A DNA stretch of 64,000 bases from Kingdonia uniflora. Lineage: Eukaryota; Streptophyta; Magnoliopsida; Ranunculales; Circaeasteraceae. The stretch is from contig JACGCM010002299.1 of assembly GCA_014058105.1 (NCBI GenBank), positions 870,001 through 934,000 of the forward strand, read 5' to 3'. Every line of letters starts with the position of its first letter. Within the stretch, counting starts at the first letter, position 1. The notes under the pieces were generated by a model, which saw only the letters and a program-made list of their open reading frames with translations, was not told where the DNA came from and ran no database searches. The position numbers and the translations under genes are program-made. Positions 21,728-33,039 of the stretch are shown here, piece by piece.

Positions 21728-23905
21728 ATGCAAATGTCAGAGGGAGACCCACACCCCAGTACTCTGCCTGGGTTCAGAGGAACAAGAGATCTTGAGCGTT
21801 TCGTAACTTGCTCGAGGTCCGGAAGGAAGAAAAAGCGGGTGGAATTTGAAGATGTTCAACCCCAAGATATACCAAACCCAACCGAAGATAACTTCCCGCG
21901 GAGGTGTATTACCCAACTCCCAGACGGAGTCAGTCACATCTATTACACGGGAAAGGAACTCACGGTAAGTTTTAGTGTAATTGTGAAATTGTTTTTTCCA
22001 TAAATCAAGTGTTTGAAAAAATGCCTCAATGAACAGAATCGAGATTCGATGCATGTGCACGGCACATTCACTATGGTGTTCAAAGTGTGGAAGGATATGC
22101 GATACTTCCAGCAGTAAGGGACGCCGTGGCGAATATTTTTGGGCAGTTTATGGATATACGCTTGGGAAATTTGGATAATTGGCTAATTCAGGCGCTTACA
22201 GAGCGTTAGTGGCCGACCACACACACGTTTTTGTTCCCTTGTGTGTAAATAGGGGTCATTCCCCTCGATTTGACTATGCTGACATCATTGTCCATCGACC
22301 GATATCCGACACAGGTGCCATATGATGACACATGGTCTATTTTATCCAATGCGAGGCAATTGCTCGCCAACATTGATTTTAGCCATATAAAGAGTGGGAA
22401 CGTCAGCATTGTACATTTGAAGGCGTACTTGACCGTCGAAGCTAATCGGGAGGATGATATTACTATTGCTCATGCTTTTATCCTCTTCATGATGGGACAT
22501 TTGTGGTTCCAAACGGCCAACGGCACCGTCCCACTTGGATATCTCGTGGCCGTGAATGATTTGGACTCGGCTGCCCAATATGACTGGGGTTCTGCTATTC
22601 TTGCTTCCATGTACCATGGTTTGGATACTGCAGTCATGACCGGGGGTGCCATCACTGGATTTGTGCAACTTCTTCCGGTACACTAATACTTTTTCCATTT
22701 TCAAATCAAATATCTTCCAATAAACGTCTTAAATATAAATTCTAATTATTTTTTCTGTTATTCCAAAATGCAGTATTGGTTCTACGAGTATTGTGGGGTT
22801 GGTCACCTTATAGTCAAGGATGAGGTAAAGTACCCGGCCTATCTGTGCCTCAGAGCATGGGAGAGGGGGAACAGGAGGAAAACAAATGACCAGGCGGCCA
22901 ATTTGTTTATTATAGGCAGATACCATATTGATCATCACACTGTTGAGACGATCATATGGGAACCTTGGTTCGATTCTACAGTGTCTGAGACAGAGGACGT
23001 ACTGAATGGAAAACTCATATCCCGTAAAAGGATACCACTTTAAGTACCAAACGGAAACTGCGAATATTACTTGGGGGATAGATGCTAGAGGCAGGTGACT
23101 GGCGAGGTGCGTATTCTTTTAGATCCTTCGCTTAGCATGTTGTCACATATTAGTCTAGCGGCTTTACATGAGATGAGATAGGCCGGGTTCGTTGACTGTG
23201 AGCAGTTTGTGGTAGGGGAGGAGCGAGAGACTTACACCTCATACTGGGCTGGACAAACTTCGAAGGAGGGCCACATGTTGACAGATTCCCAGAGGATGGG
23301 GAATCTAGATCTGTTCGGACCGAGTGTACTCAGAGCTGGTATTACACCCGTGTTGGTTACGTCAGCCTCGGTTCATAGCTTGTCCTAGGACTTTAGTTTA
23401 CCTGGTGAGGTAGAGGGGCCAGACCTGGGGTGGTACATGGAGTGGACAGGGCGGCGTGAGAGGCTCCCCAACGTCCACTTGAGGGACCCGCCACCCATGT
23501 CTTCATCCTACTGCGTAGAGGAGCTGTGGTACCTGACCAATGGTATGCGGTGACTCGTCCTTACAGAGTCTGTGAGGGACCCACAGAGGCTCTAGGAGGT
23601 GGAGAAAGAGCTTACTATTGCCCACAGGCAAATTGACAGTATAGATCATCAGCTATATGCCCATGTAAGTAATTTATTTATGTATTTATTACGGTATTTT
23701 TTCTTAATGTCATATTTATTTTGTCAAAATATTTATAAAGTTTTTTTATCTCGTTCAAGACCTATAGCTGAGGAGGGGACGTGACGTACGGGTGGTACTG
23801 CTACCACCTAGAGGAGGCGCGAGGACAAGGTAGCGTGGATCTGGTCCGCGAACCAGGGGAGGCAGTACTAGCCGCAGGGGGCGAGGTACTGGAGATGATT
23901 CTGAG
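21728..23905 (+). pseudogene. Plant mobile domain (PMD) gene of PIF-A, broken
   Basis: Four exons can be read: 21728-21964, 22037-22677, 22774-23664 and about 23759-23905, with GT donors and AG acceptors. Exon 2 carries PMD hallmarks: the THTFLFPC-like patch, the segment IKSGNVSIVHLKAYLTVEA, FILFMMGHLWFQT, then YDWGSAILASMYHGLD and a GG-x-ITGFVQLL motif. Exon 3 opens with YWFYEYCGVGHLIVK and includes LRAWERGN. PMD proteins such as MAIN and MAIL1 act in nuclear silencing and genome stability, and PMD genes are often carried by transposons. Stops in exons 2-4 (for example CAG to TAG in exon 4) break it. The same gene with the same intron positions is in PIF-B, so it is a stable cargo of this element family. 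Confidence 0.78.
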
Positions 23906-24063
23906 TAGATATAGGTATTTATTATGTTTTTTAGACGATGTAGAAGCTGTGCTTTGATTATTTAGATGATTCTGTGTAGACGATATATTTGTAGACGATG
24001 TTTTGGATGTTTTTAATGTTCATTAGCCATTATTATCTAATGTTAAAATTGACTGAAGTTTTG

Positions 24064-24270
24064 TTGAAATTGAATATTTGTCTGTTCGAATAAATTTCCA
24101 CTGAGGTGTTTTATATTTCTACAGACTATTTGGTGATGTTTTTAGGTTTTTGGTAGAGTTTTATCAATGTCTATTAGAACAGACTATTTGTCTGTTCGAA
24201 TAAATTTTAACAATCTTGCATAATTTGGCACTGAGCAGTTTTATTCGAATAGAACTTAATTTTATTCGAA
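24064..24270. promoter_or_regulatory. TTCGAA palindrome pairs upstream of PIF-A transposase
   Basis: Cores start at 24085, 24195, 24244 and 24265. The last two are 21 bp apart, and the first two each have a degenerate partner exactly 21 bp upstream (TTGAAA at 24064, TTAGAA at 24174). Flanks extend the palindromes to TCTGTTCGAACAGA or TTTATTCGAATAAA-like forms. The array lies just 5' of the 24296-24372 inverted repeat. Confidence 0.65.
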
Positions 24271-24295
24271 CAAAATTGTCACTGAGGAATACAAA

Positions 24296-24372
24296 CCTAG
24301 ATTTGGTGGTGAAATGAATACCGCTCGGTAAAAGGAACACCGCGCGGTGTTCATTTCACCGCCAAATCTAGG
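24296..24372. promoter_or_regulatory. Inverted repeat with ACCGCGCGGT core, PIF-A transposase promoter
   Basis: Arms 24296-24318 and 24350-24372 are complementary at 22 of 23 positions. The 31-bp centre holds ACCGCTCGGT (24320) and ACCGCGCGGT (24339). The block ends 116 bp before the transposase start codon. The matching block in PIF-B (57590-57647) differs in arm sequence but keeps perfect pairing. Confidence 0.75.
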
Positions 24373-24488
24373 GTAAAAGACCTACAGCTTCTTCCTATTT
24401 TACATTTCACCCATTTTTACACCTCTCTTCCATTGGAAACACATCTACCTTCTGGTATTACACCTTTCTCTCAACTCCACAGCCTCAA

Positions 24489-25826
24489 ATGTCTTCTTCA
24501 TCATCCGATTCATCCATACCTGATCCTCCAGGTTTATCGCCGTCGTCCCCTGATGACTATCTTATTTATAATTGTGCGGCGGAAATTTACGTTCTGCACC
24601 AAACTGCAGTAACGATAGTAGTTAAGGATGCAACTTTGAGTTATCACGGGAGTGTCATGGGTCGTAAGGATAAGAGAAAGAAGCAAGATCACCCATTGGG
24701 GCATTACAGCATTATACGAAACTACTTCAAGCCGAATTACACTTATGAGCCATAGAAATTTTGGAGACATTTTTGTATGAGTAGAGACATGTTTATGCGT
24801 CTATTCGATGCAGTCATTGCACATGATCATTATTTTGTCCAGAAACCCAGCAACGCTGGTACTATGGGGTTATCACCATATCAAAAGGTAGTCACAGCAC
24901 TACATTTCCTAAGCTACGGTGTTGCGGCAGATCTTTTTAACGAATATATCCGAATAGGAGAAAGCACAACCTTGTTATGTGTAAAAAGGTTTTGTGTTAC
25001 GGTTATACAAATATTTGGCGAGGATTATCTTCGAGCACCAAACGCAGCCGACGTCGAAAAGTTAAAAGTGATCGGAGAGTCCCAGGGATTTCCCGTCATG
25101 TTAAGAAGCCTTGATTGTATGCATTGGATATGGAAAAATTGTCCCAAAGCTTGGCACGATCAATTTACAGGTCATTACCCCAAGGCGACACTGATTCTTG
25201 AAGCGGTAGCTTCACACGACCTTTGAATTTGGCATGTTATTTTTGGGTTACCAGGGTCTAACAATGATATTAATGTCCTGCAATAATCACATTTTTTCAT
25301 CGACCTGGCCGATGGTATCGCCCCGCCTTGCAATTTTACAATTGTCGGGAAAGCTTATGATATGGGGTATTACCTAGCGGATGGCATATACCCCAAATGG
25401 GGAACACTTGTCCAAACCATATCCAATCCTGTTACAGCGAAACAAAAATTATTTGCTCAACAACAAGAAAGTTGTCGAAAAGAAGTAGAACGGGCGTTTG
25501 GGATTTTATAATCTCGGTTCAATGTTGTAAAAAATCTAGTGAAATTGAGGGACCCCCAAGTTTTGAGCAATGTCATGAAGGCGTGCGTGATAATGCACAA
25601 TATGATTGTCGAAGAGGAACGAGGTACATTCCCATCATACTTAGACTACGATCCGGCCGAGCCCTCAACTATCGAAGGCGAACGGTTCGATATTCTACGC
25701 GAACGCGGAATAATATAATCTTTTATATCGAAAATGAACCGGATTCGAAGTCAAGAACTTCACTTTGATCTAAAGGATGATCCAATCGAGCATTTGTGGG
25801 CCGTGAAGGGAAATTTTCAAACCTAG
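24489..25826 (+). pseudogene. PIF/Harbinger DDE transposase of PIF-A, four in-frame stops
   Basis: One reading frame runs 445 codons from ATG 24489 to TAG 25824, without frameshift but with four internal stops (near 24753, 25224, 25283 and 25508). Motifs: Ser-rich N-terminus, GRKDKRKKQDH basic patch, YFVQKPSNAG, YGVAADLFNEYIRIGEST, and the catalytic triad D209 in SLDCMHW, D260 in GSNNDINVLQ and E334 in CRKEVERAFG. ACVIMHNMIVE lies near the C-terminus. This is the plant PIF/Harbinger transposase family (Plant_tran / DDE_Tnp_4), which cuts the element at its ends and inserts at TTA/TAA. The stops fall where Trp or Gln is expected (TGG to TAG/TGA, CAA to TAA), the signature of deaminated methylcytosine. 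The stop after INVLQ is shared with PIF-B. Confidence 0.88.
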
Positions 25827-26139
25827 TACTCTATTTTTTATATTATCTGAGTGTTATTCATGTAATTTAATGCTTCTTGTCGTACAAGTTTATTAAACAT
25901 TTTTTTGATATTGCATTAATCTTGTATTTGTTTTAATACAATATTATCGGAAATAAACATTTTAAAAACAAGATTGCATTCTTCAATAGCAAAGTACATT
26001 ATTCAGACGATTACATTATTGGAAGGTAAACTACATTCTTGGAAATAAAACTCAAATATACAGCAAAGTTAAATTACATTACAGCACCACTTCAAGTACC
26101 TGGTCCGCCCCTATTGGCCAGACGTTCCATTATCTCAGC

Positions 26140-27564
26140 TTACCTTTGTAGATAGTATTGCAATTGATGTCTAGAAAGAGTACTCAAGTCTTTCTCCATG
26201 ATTTTGTGATCTTCTTTTGCTTGCTCCAAATCCATTTTGGCTTGCCAGTGTTGTATTGCTTCTGCTCTTCTTCTTTCCTTTTCTTCTTTCTCTTGCATCT
26301 TCTCCAACCGTAGTTCATCCAGTAGAGCATGGATACCGCTACCAGATGCAGTAACACCCTCCATTGCCTTTTGTGATGCAATGTTCTTTTTATAAAGTTT
26401 TTGACCTATAGGCCTGCTTCCACCCTCATACAATGAACCATCTAAGTCATAATTTAGGCCCGTGGATTGAGGTGTAGGTGGGCCGTCGGGGTCCTCCGAT
26501 AGATTATTTGATCCGACCGAGTTCCCCAGAGAAGAATTGTTCGATGTTCTCCTGGCCACATTTCTTGGTATATTCACCGCATGGTTCAACCCATCATCCC
26601 TTAGGTTAGCCCATCGCGGTTCCCGCACCAAAATCTAATACGCTTCACGGTGCTTGAATTCATTGCCGTCATTCAAGCCTTTATAGATTTTGTGTGCATC
26701 GTTTTCCTACAATTCGCAAAATTACCCAATACAAATAAATAACGTGTATATCCGCGATAAATAATTGAAATTGATTTAAAGGAAACTATAACGTACCCGA
26801 TCTTCTTATGTTTTTCTGCTGCTATTTCTAAGTCATTCTTGAGCAACTATCCCCTTGTACGCCACACATTGTGCATTAAGGGCATACTACTGAGATTTGG
26901 TCGACCCACATGATCGTCGTGTGGGGAACTCGGGGTCTCTGTTAAAGGAAATGTTGACATTTTAATAGAAAGTAAAACCTCTTGTGCAGCCATTTGATGG
27001 GACAGAAGTTGTTACCCACGCCCTTGTGAGACACGTAAAGTCTGCGTCCGTCCAATGCATTCCAGCAACATCCGTCTAGTCCAAAAACTCAGCATATTCT
27101 GATACTTGCACGCTTGGTCTTTATTTTGCGGGTGCTCTTTTCTTTCTTCCTTTACCTTTTTCTTTCTGGGGAGTTGCCACTTTAACAGGTATTGACGCAT
27201 TTGCGTCACTTTGACTGTGCTGAGTAGATTCACCATGGAATATATAGTTCTGAAAGTAATTTGGCGGTTGAAAACCTTGAGGTTGAGTGAGCGGATAGGG
27301 TTGATAGTACGGGCTAAACGCCTGAGGTTGTGACTGAGATAGTGTAAATAGACTTTGATATTGTCCATAACTGGGATCCCCTTGAGACATAGTAAACGGA
27401 GGTGGGGTCTGTGATTGGAATTGAGGTTGAAATTGGGATGGGTTTTGGTAGAGGTATAGAGTGAATTGTGATGATGGGTGTTGAGCGAATGGTGTTGAAG
27501 GTGGGTTTTAGGAGGATGGGGTCAACGGTATAAAGCTATTACCACTAGTGCCAGAGTTTGCCAT
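26140..27564 (-). pseudogene. PIF ORF1 (Myb-like / NAM-associated) of PIF-A, broken
   Basis: Minus strand from ATG 27564 (MANSG). The N-terminal part is Gln/Pro/Ser-rich (repeats of QPQAFSPYYQPY and TQPQGFQPPNY), then a basic run KEKGKGRKKRAPAK near 27125. The Myb/SANT-like region starting with a WTEEDF-type motif (clear in PIF-B at about 60320) is frameshifted here between 27120 and 26830. After an intron near 26706-26800 comes the NAM-associated C-terminal domain: NHAVNIPRNVARRT, GGSRPIGQK, then a highly charged coiled coil (LEKMQEKEEKERRRAEAIQHWQ) ending LQYYLQR. In PIF/Harbinger elements ORF1 binds DNA and partners the transposase in the nucleus. Stops and shifts make this copy non-functional. 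Confidence 0.78.
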
Positions 27565-27672
27565 TTGGGGAGAGCGTAGAGGTTCTCCTCTATACTAGGC
27601 TTTCTTGGTTTTGGGTAAGAAGGAGCCAGGGAGTGATCTAGATAAATAATTGAGTTTGGAAGTGTTAAGATT

Positions 27673-27720
27673 ACCGCGCGGTGTTCCTTTTACCGCGTGG
27701 TAAAAAGAACACCGCGCGGT
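27673..27720. promoter_or_regulatory. ACCGCGCGGT palindrome cluster, right end of PIF-A
   Basis: Three units, ACCGCGCGGT (27673), ACCGCGTGGT (27692) and ACCGCGCGGT (27711), are joined by GTTCCTTTT and AAAAAGAAC. It begins 109 bp upstream of the ORF1 start (minus strand) and lies about 180-230 bp from the element end. Confidence 0.75.
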
Positions 27721-27979
27721 GATCTAAACACAGCCAAACTCAAAAAAAAAATTAATGTGAGCTCCCCACACTCAGTTGAGTTCCTGTAGCGCCAGCTCAT
27801 CAAACTTGCACTTAAACAGTGCCTGCTAGGAGGCGTTTTGGTGTGGGTTTGAGTGTGGGTTGGAAAACTCAACTCAACCCACACCCTGGTACAGATGCTC
27901 TTAGTATCAGTTGTATACAAGTTAATCAAAGGCTGAGGGAATCTACAAGGAAAGAAAACATAGTCTTCCATGATGTCTA

Positions 27980-28401
27980 GATCTGGAACCTTTATCATCA
28001 AAGTTGCTCGAATGAGGTGTGCGTAGGTTGTCTTTGCAAGGTCGTTTGAGATGCTGAGTTTGCCTCGAGATCCGTTCTACTTGTAATTAGTCATCTAGTG
28101 TATAAAGAGGACTTAGGTTATTTGTTAGTCTATCTTTTTGATGAGTTTAATTTTAGAAAGCTAGGATTTGAGAGATTCCATTACGGAGCTTGAGAAGCTT
28201 GGTGAGATTGTCTGTAACCTATTTGATCATAGTGGATTGTTCGCGGGGAATGATTTTTCATCTGAAAGAGTTTTCTACTTCCCTCCTTTGGGAAAAATAC
28301 TTGTCTCCGTTATTGTTCTGTGTTTCTCTATTTCTTGATTTGACATATTCTGCGTATCGTTCTAAGCGTAGAAGATAGAGTAGCTACCTCGATTCTCAAT
28401 A
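27980..28401 (+). repeat. Copia 5' LTR, truncated
   Basis: Matches 32602-33039 of the 3' LTR. TATAAAG at 28101-28107. The LTR carries only one degenerate TTCGAA-type site (GCTCGAATGAG near 28007) where the 3' LTR has a pair. A deletion of one repeat period between the two palindromes accounts for the difference. Confidence 0.75.
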
Positions 28402-28403
28402 AT

Positions 28404-28415
28404 TGGTATCAGAGC
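28404..28415 (+). other. Primer-binding site for tRNA-iMet
   Basis: TGGTATCAGAGC, the standard plant complement to the initiator Met tRNA 3' end, lies two bases after the 5' LTR. Confidence 0.9.
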
Positions 28416-28446
28416 GCTTATTATAGGGCTTGTGTAGTGAAGAGCG

Positions 28447-31400
28447 ATGGCCGATCAGGAGAAATTAAAGATCACGAAGTTCAATGGTTTGAATTTTGGA
28501 GTATAGAAGATGCATATAGAAGATTACCTCTATCAAAAGGATCTTGATTTACCATTGAGTGGAGTTGAGATAAAGCCAACAAATTACGATGCTGCTAAGT
28601 GGGCGCGATTGGATAGCAAGCTGCTTAGAACAGTTAGGTTTGCACTGTCATCTCAGATTCTATATATGATCTCCAAAGTTACGATAATGAAGAGTTTGAT
28701 GGAGACTTTGCCCCCTATATACTCAGAACTATTTTGAGGCAAATAAGGTACGTCTTTTACGGTGCTTGTTTACTTTAGAGATGAAGGTGAACGGTAGTGT
28801 GCAAGCTCATATCAGTGAGTTTAACACTATTCATACTCTATTTAAATCTGTAAAAATCACTTTTACCAAAGAGGTGAGAGCGTGGGCTCTTCTAGGGTAG
28901 ATGCCCGAGAGCTGGGAAGGGTTTAATACAGTTGTGAGCAATTCATCAAAGAAGGAAGATATTAAACTTGACATTATAGTCTCTTTGATTATGAGTGAAG
29001 AGAATAGGTGTAAAACATCTGAACCCTCTTCGAGTTTAAGCGGCAATGCGTTGAACATCGAGGAAAGAGGGAGGTCTTACAGAAAAGGGCTAAAATATGG
29101 AAGGGGTTGATCACAGTCAAAAGGAAAGTCAAGGCCGTCCGGTGCGTGTTGGACTTGTGGAAAGAAGGTTTACTTCAGGCAAGATTGTAGCTCTTCTTCT
29201 AAGAAAGTTGATAATGAGGAGAAAGAAACAATGAGCCTAACTGAGGAGGTTAGTTCTTATGAGGCTCTACTACTTTTGTGTGACGATATTAATGAATCTT
29301 GGATAGTTTCGGGTGCCTCTTTCCATGCTACTGCAAACATAGGTTTCCTAACCAATATTGTTAAAGGCGACTTTGGTACGGTCTTTATTACAGATAAGAG
29401 TACACGCAATATTACTAGAAAGGAAAACACTAGGTTGATGATGCCTTCGAGGGCGGCGTTGGTTTTACAGAATATGTGACTTATACCCAAATTGGGGCGT
29501 AACCTTATATCGGTTTGCAAATTGGCGGATGATAGTGGATATGTAAGCACCTTTGGCACAACCTTCTTAAAGGTTTTAAAGGGAACTATGGTAGTAGGTT
29601 GAGGCTTAAGACAAGGAACATTGTATACAATGCAAAGCATAATTTCTACTATTTGTGCGGCAACTCCAAAGATTGATACAAGTACTTGGCACAAACGGCT
29701 CGGTCACATAAGTGAAAAGGGGATGAAGATGATGGTAACAAAGGGAAAGTTAGAGGGTCTTGATAATGTTGATCTTAAGTTTTGTGAAGAGTGTGTTTTT
29801 ACGAAGCAAAAGAAGGTCAGTTTCAAAATAACTGGAAGATCAAGGAAACTTGGAAAGTTGGATCTTGTACACATAGATGTATGAGGGTCAACCAAGGTAT
29901 CTTCTCTTGGTGGTTCTTATTACTACGTTACTTTCATTGATGATGTTACTCGTAAACTGTGGGTTTACTTTGTGAAGAACAAACCAAATGTGTTTGATAA
30001 ATTCTAGAAGTGGAGGGCTCTAGTTGAAAATGAAACCGGCTTGAAACTAAAGTATCTTAGATCAGATAATGGGGGCGAATACTGTAGTGATGAGTTTGAA
30101 GACTTTTGCGCATCAAACGGGATTAGGTGACAGAAGACTATTCCTAAAACACCGCAACAAAATGGTATTGCAGAATGCATAAACCAAACAATAAATGAAA
30201 GAGCGAGGAGTATTAGACTCAATGCTGGATTATTAAAATGTTTTTTGACAGATGCGATTAGTGCGGCGGCGTACTTGATTAACAGAGGGTCTTCAACGGC
30301 TTTAGACTTTGAACTTCTTGAATAAGCATGGAACGATACAAGGACAAAGTTAAATGCAAAGTCGACGAAGTGCATATTCATTGGATATGGTGGTAATGTT
30401 ATATTCAATGAGGAAGTTTTGTATAAAGACTTCAAAGTACCTGGTGAAAGGAATAGAAGTGAAGCAGCGGAAAGTGTCGACATTAAATTTAAACCCTCTC
30501 GAGAGGTTGATGAAGAAGTCGTGGTTGAGTCTGATGCACCGAATTAAGGCGAGGAACCTAATGATCTAGAAATTCTAATAGCAATTCAAAAGGATCCGAG
30601 TATTTCAAGAGTTCCGGCTAGGTACTTTAACTCCCTAAATCACTTGTTACTTACGGATGTTGGTGAACCGAAAAGTTACAAGGAGGCTTTAGATGTGGAA
30701 GCCAAGAGTAAGTTAGAGCTTGCTATGGATGATGAGATGCATTCATTATCAATAAATTAAACTTGGGACTTAGTTTGGTTACTGAAAGGGAAGAGAGCAT
30801 TGCACAACAAGTGAGTATACAGACTAAAGCAGGAATCTAACGGTTCAAGGAGATTGAAGGCTAGACTTGTGGTGAAGGGCTTTCAGCAGAAAGAATGCGT
30901 TAATTTTGGTGAGATCTTTGCTCATGTTATGAAGATGTATACTATTCGGGTAGTGATGAATATAGCTGTTGTTGAAGATTTGCATCTTGAGCAACTTAAT
31001 GTTAAGACAGCATTTCTTCAAGGCAACCTTGATGAAGAAATTTATATGAAGCAGCCAGAAGGGTATTCAGTTAAAGGGAAAGAAGATCTTGTGTGTAGGC
31101 TCACGAAAAGCTTATATAGTTTGAAACAAGCGTCAAGACAGTGAGTGGTATTTGAAGTTTGAACAATTCATGTCCAAAAATGGTTATTCGAAGAGCAATG
31201 CGGATCACTACTGTTTTATTAAAAATACGAGGAACTCATATATTATTCTACTTCTGTATGTAGATGATATGTTGGTAGCAAGTGCCGACATGGGGGAGAT
31301 TGTTAAGTTGAAGGAGCAGTTATCCTGGGAGTTTTCTATGAAGGACTTGGGTGCAGCAAAACAAGTTCTTGGTATGCGTATTACAAGGGACAGAAAGCGG

Positions 31401-32285
31401 CGAGAATTGAAGTTATCTCAAGCTGAGTGCATCGGCAAAGTACTTAAGCGGTTTAATATGGATGGTTCTAAAGTTGTTAGTATGGGAGGTCACTTTAAAT
31501 TGTTAAAGAATTATTATCCGAAGACGCAGAAGGATCACGATGAGATGCGGAAGGTTCCTTATCAATCCACGGTTGGTAGCCTTATGTATGCTATGATTTG
31601 TACGAGACCAGATATTACCTAAGCAGTGGGAGTTGTCAGTAGGTATATGAGTAATCCAGGCAAGGAGCATTAGAGAGCTGTGAAATGGATACTGAGGTAT
31701 CTAAAAGGGACTCAAGATATGGCATTGTGTTATGGGGCTTCTCAGATATGCTTACAGGGTTTCGTTGATTCTGATATGGCGGGTGACATTGATAGGCGGA
31801 AGAGCACTAGTGGTTTCGTATTTACATTGGGAAGTTGTGCGGTTACATGGGTTTCTAGGCTACAAAAGATTGTAGCTTTGTCTACGACGGAGGCAGAATA
31901 TGTTCCGGCTACGGAAGTATGCAAGAATATGGTTTTGCTTAAAGGGTTGATGAAAGAGCTTGGTAGAAAACAATTTTCTCCTAAGTTGTATAGTGATAGT
32001 CAAAGCGTTATACACTTAGCGAAGAATTCAGCTTTTCACTCTAGGACCAAGCATATTGATATTCGATATCATTATATTCGCTCGCTCCTCGAGGATGGTG
32101 TGTTGAAGCTCGTGAAGATTCATACTGATGTGAATCTGGCCGATATGTTTACGAAGGTGGTGACTTTCCAGAAGTTAATGACATATACAACTTATGTACG
32201 GGTCTTCAAGGTTGAAGGTCCGGGTAGTACGAGCAATTCATTTGGAGATCTGGAGATAGGTTACGGTAGATTCAATTTCAAGTGA
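28447..32285 (+). pseudogene. Copia gag-pol polyprotein, many stops
   Basis: Start ATG 28447 (MADQEKLKITKFNG). Gag continues to a degenerate zinc knuckle (CWTCGKKVYFRQDC, near 29145-29190), in which the expected His position is altered. Protease region: SWIVSGASFHAT near 29295 (Asp of the usual D-S/T-G replaced by Gly-Ala). Integrase: the zinc-binding WHKRLGHIS...FCEEC at 29685-29800, [12 protein letters not shown] and QQNGIAE giving the D, D, E residues. Reverse transcriptase: ARLVVKGFQQKECVNFGE near 30860, LNVKTAFLQGNLDEEIYM, and LLYVDDMLVAS near 31255. RNase H: GFVDSDMAGDIDRRKSTSGF, ALSTTEAEY near 31880 and DSQSVIHLAKN. More than a dozen stops, mostly at Trp, Gln or Arg positions, plus a shift at about 31142. 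It cannot transpose by itself. Confidence 0.88.
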
Positions 32286-32290
32286 AAGAT

Positions 32291-33039
32291 TGTTAAGGTA
32301 TGAACTCGAATTATGTTCGAGGTAGTTTCAATTTGAAGTTGTTCAGTTCGAGGATTGAAGACGGATTGAAAATGGGATTTTTCAATGTTCATTTTGAGCT
32401 GGTTCAGTTCGACATAAAGTTCGAGCTATATCTGATCAACCAAGTTTCGAGCTGTTAAGTGTGAAGTCGAAGTCGTTCGAACGAGGATAGAATTCGTTCG
32501 AACGAGATGGCTGTTTTTTGCGTTGAAAACTTGGAGACCGAAGAAGTCGTTCGAACGAGCTCAATTTCGTTCGAATGATATGTGTTGTTTTATAGGACTG
32601 AAACCTTTATCGTCAAAGTCGTTCGAACGAGATTGGATTTCGTTCGAACGAGGTGTGCGTAGGTTGTTTTTGGAAGGTCGTCTGAGACGTTGAGTTTGCC
32701 TCAAGAACCGTTCTACTTGTAATTAGTCCTCTAGTATATAAAGATGACTTATGTTATTTGTTAGTCTATCTTTTTGGTGAGTTTAATTCTAGAGAGCTAG
32801 GATTTGAGAGAGACTCCATTACAAAGCTTGAGAAGCTTGGAGAGATCATTTGTAACCTGTTTGATCATAGTGGATTGTTCGCGGGGAGTGGTTTTTCATC
32901 CGAAAGGGTTTTCCACTTCCCTCCTCCGGGAAAAATACTTGTCTCTTTTATTGTTCTGTGTTTCTCTATTTCTTGATTCGGCGTATTCCGCTTATCGTTC
33001 TTGGCGTAGAAGAGAGAGTAGCTACCTCGATTCTCAACA
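32291..33039 (+). repeat. Copia 3' LTR, complete (749 bp)
   Basis: Starts TGTTAAGG after the purine-rich AAGTGAAAGAT and ends TTCTCAACA. TATA box GTATATAAAG at 32734-32743. The TTCGAA pair array occupies 32476-32648 in U3. Downstream is TCCGAAAGGGTTTTCC (about 32899-32914), which is almost repeated in the solo LTR near 2783-2799. Confidence 0.8.
32476..32648. promoter_or_regulatory. Three TTCGAA palindrome pairs in copia U3
   Basis: TTCGAA cores start at 32476/32497, 32550/32570 and 32622/32643, offsets 21, 20 and 21 bp. Pair starts are 74 and 72 bp apart. Five of the six cores are TCGTTCGAACGA or one base off. The array ends about 85 bp upstream of the TATA box at 32734. Confidence 0.75.

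Larger units (their letters stand above)
21425..27900. mobile_element. PIF/Harbinger element A (PIF-A), 6.5 kb, three genes
   Basis: The ends are GAGCATCTCTAACAGC on the left and GAGCATCTGTACCAGG read inward from the right. The flanking TTA at 21422-21424 and 27901-27903 is a perfect 3-bp target duplication typical of PIF/Harbinger. Genes in order: a plant mobile domain gene (+), a DDE transposase (+), and a Myb/NAM-associated ORF1 on the minus strand. ACCGCGCGGT-type palindromes sit near both ends and in front of the transposase. All three genes are broken by stops, so it is non-autonomous now. PIF-B (54093-61154) has the same layout. Confidence 0.88.
27980..33039 (+). mobile_element. Ty1/copia retrotransposon, 5' truncated
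   Basis: A partial 5' LTR ends at 28401, followed by a plant tRNA-iMet primer-binding site (TGGTATCAGAGC, 28404-28415), one gag-pol frame with many stops, a short polypurine tract (AAGTGAAAGAT, 32280-32290) and a complete 749-bp 3' LTR (32291-33039). The order integrase before reverse transcriptase is copia-like; the layout resembles the Tork/TNT1 group. The 5' LTR lacks roughly the first 300 bp, so the left target duplication is lost. Confidence 0.85.

Noticed and set aside
32476..32648. GTTCGAA words as Pol III B boxes (tRNA or SINE)
   Set aside because: The final CC of the B box is missing, no A box lies 30-60 bp upstream, and no cloverleaf can be drawn.
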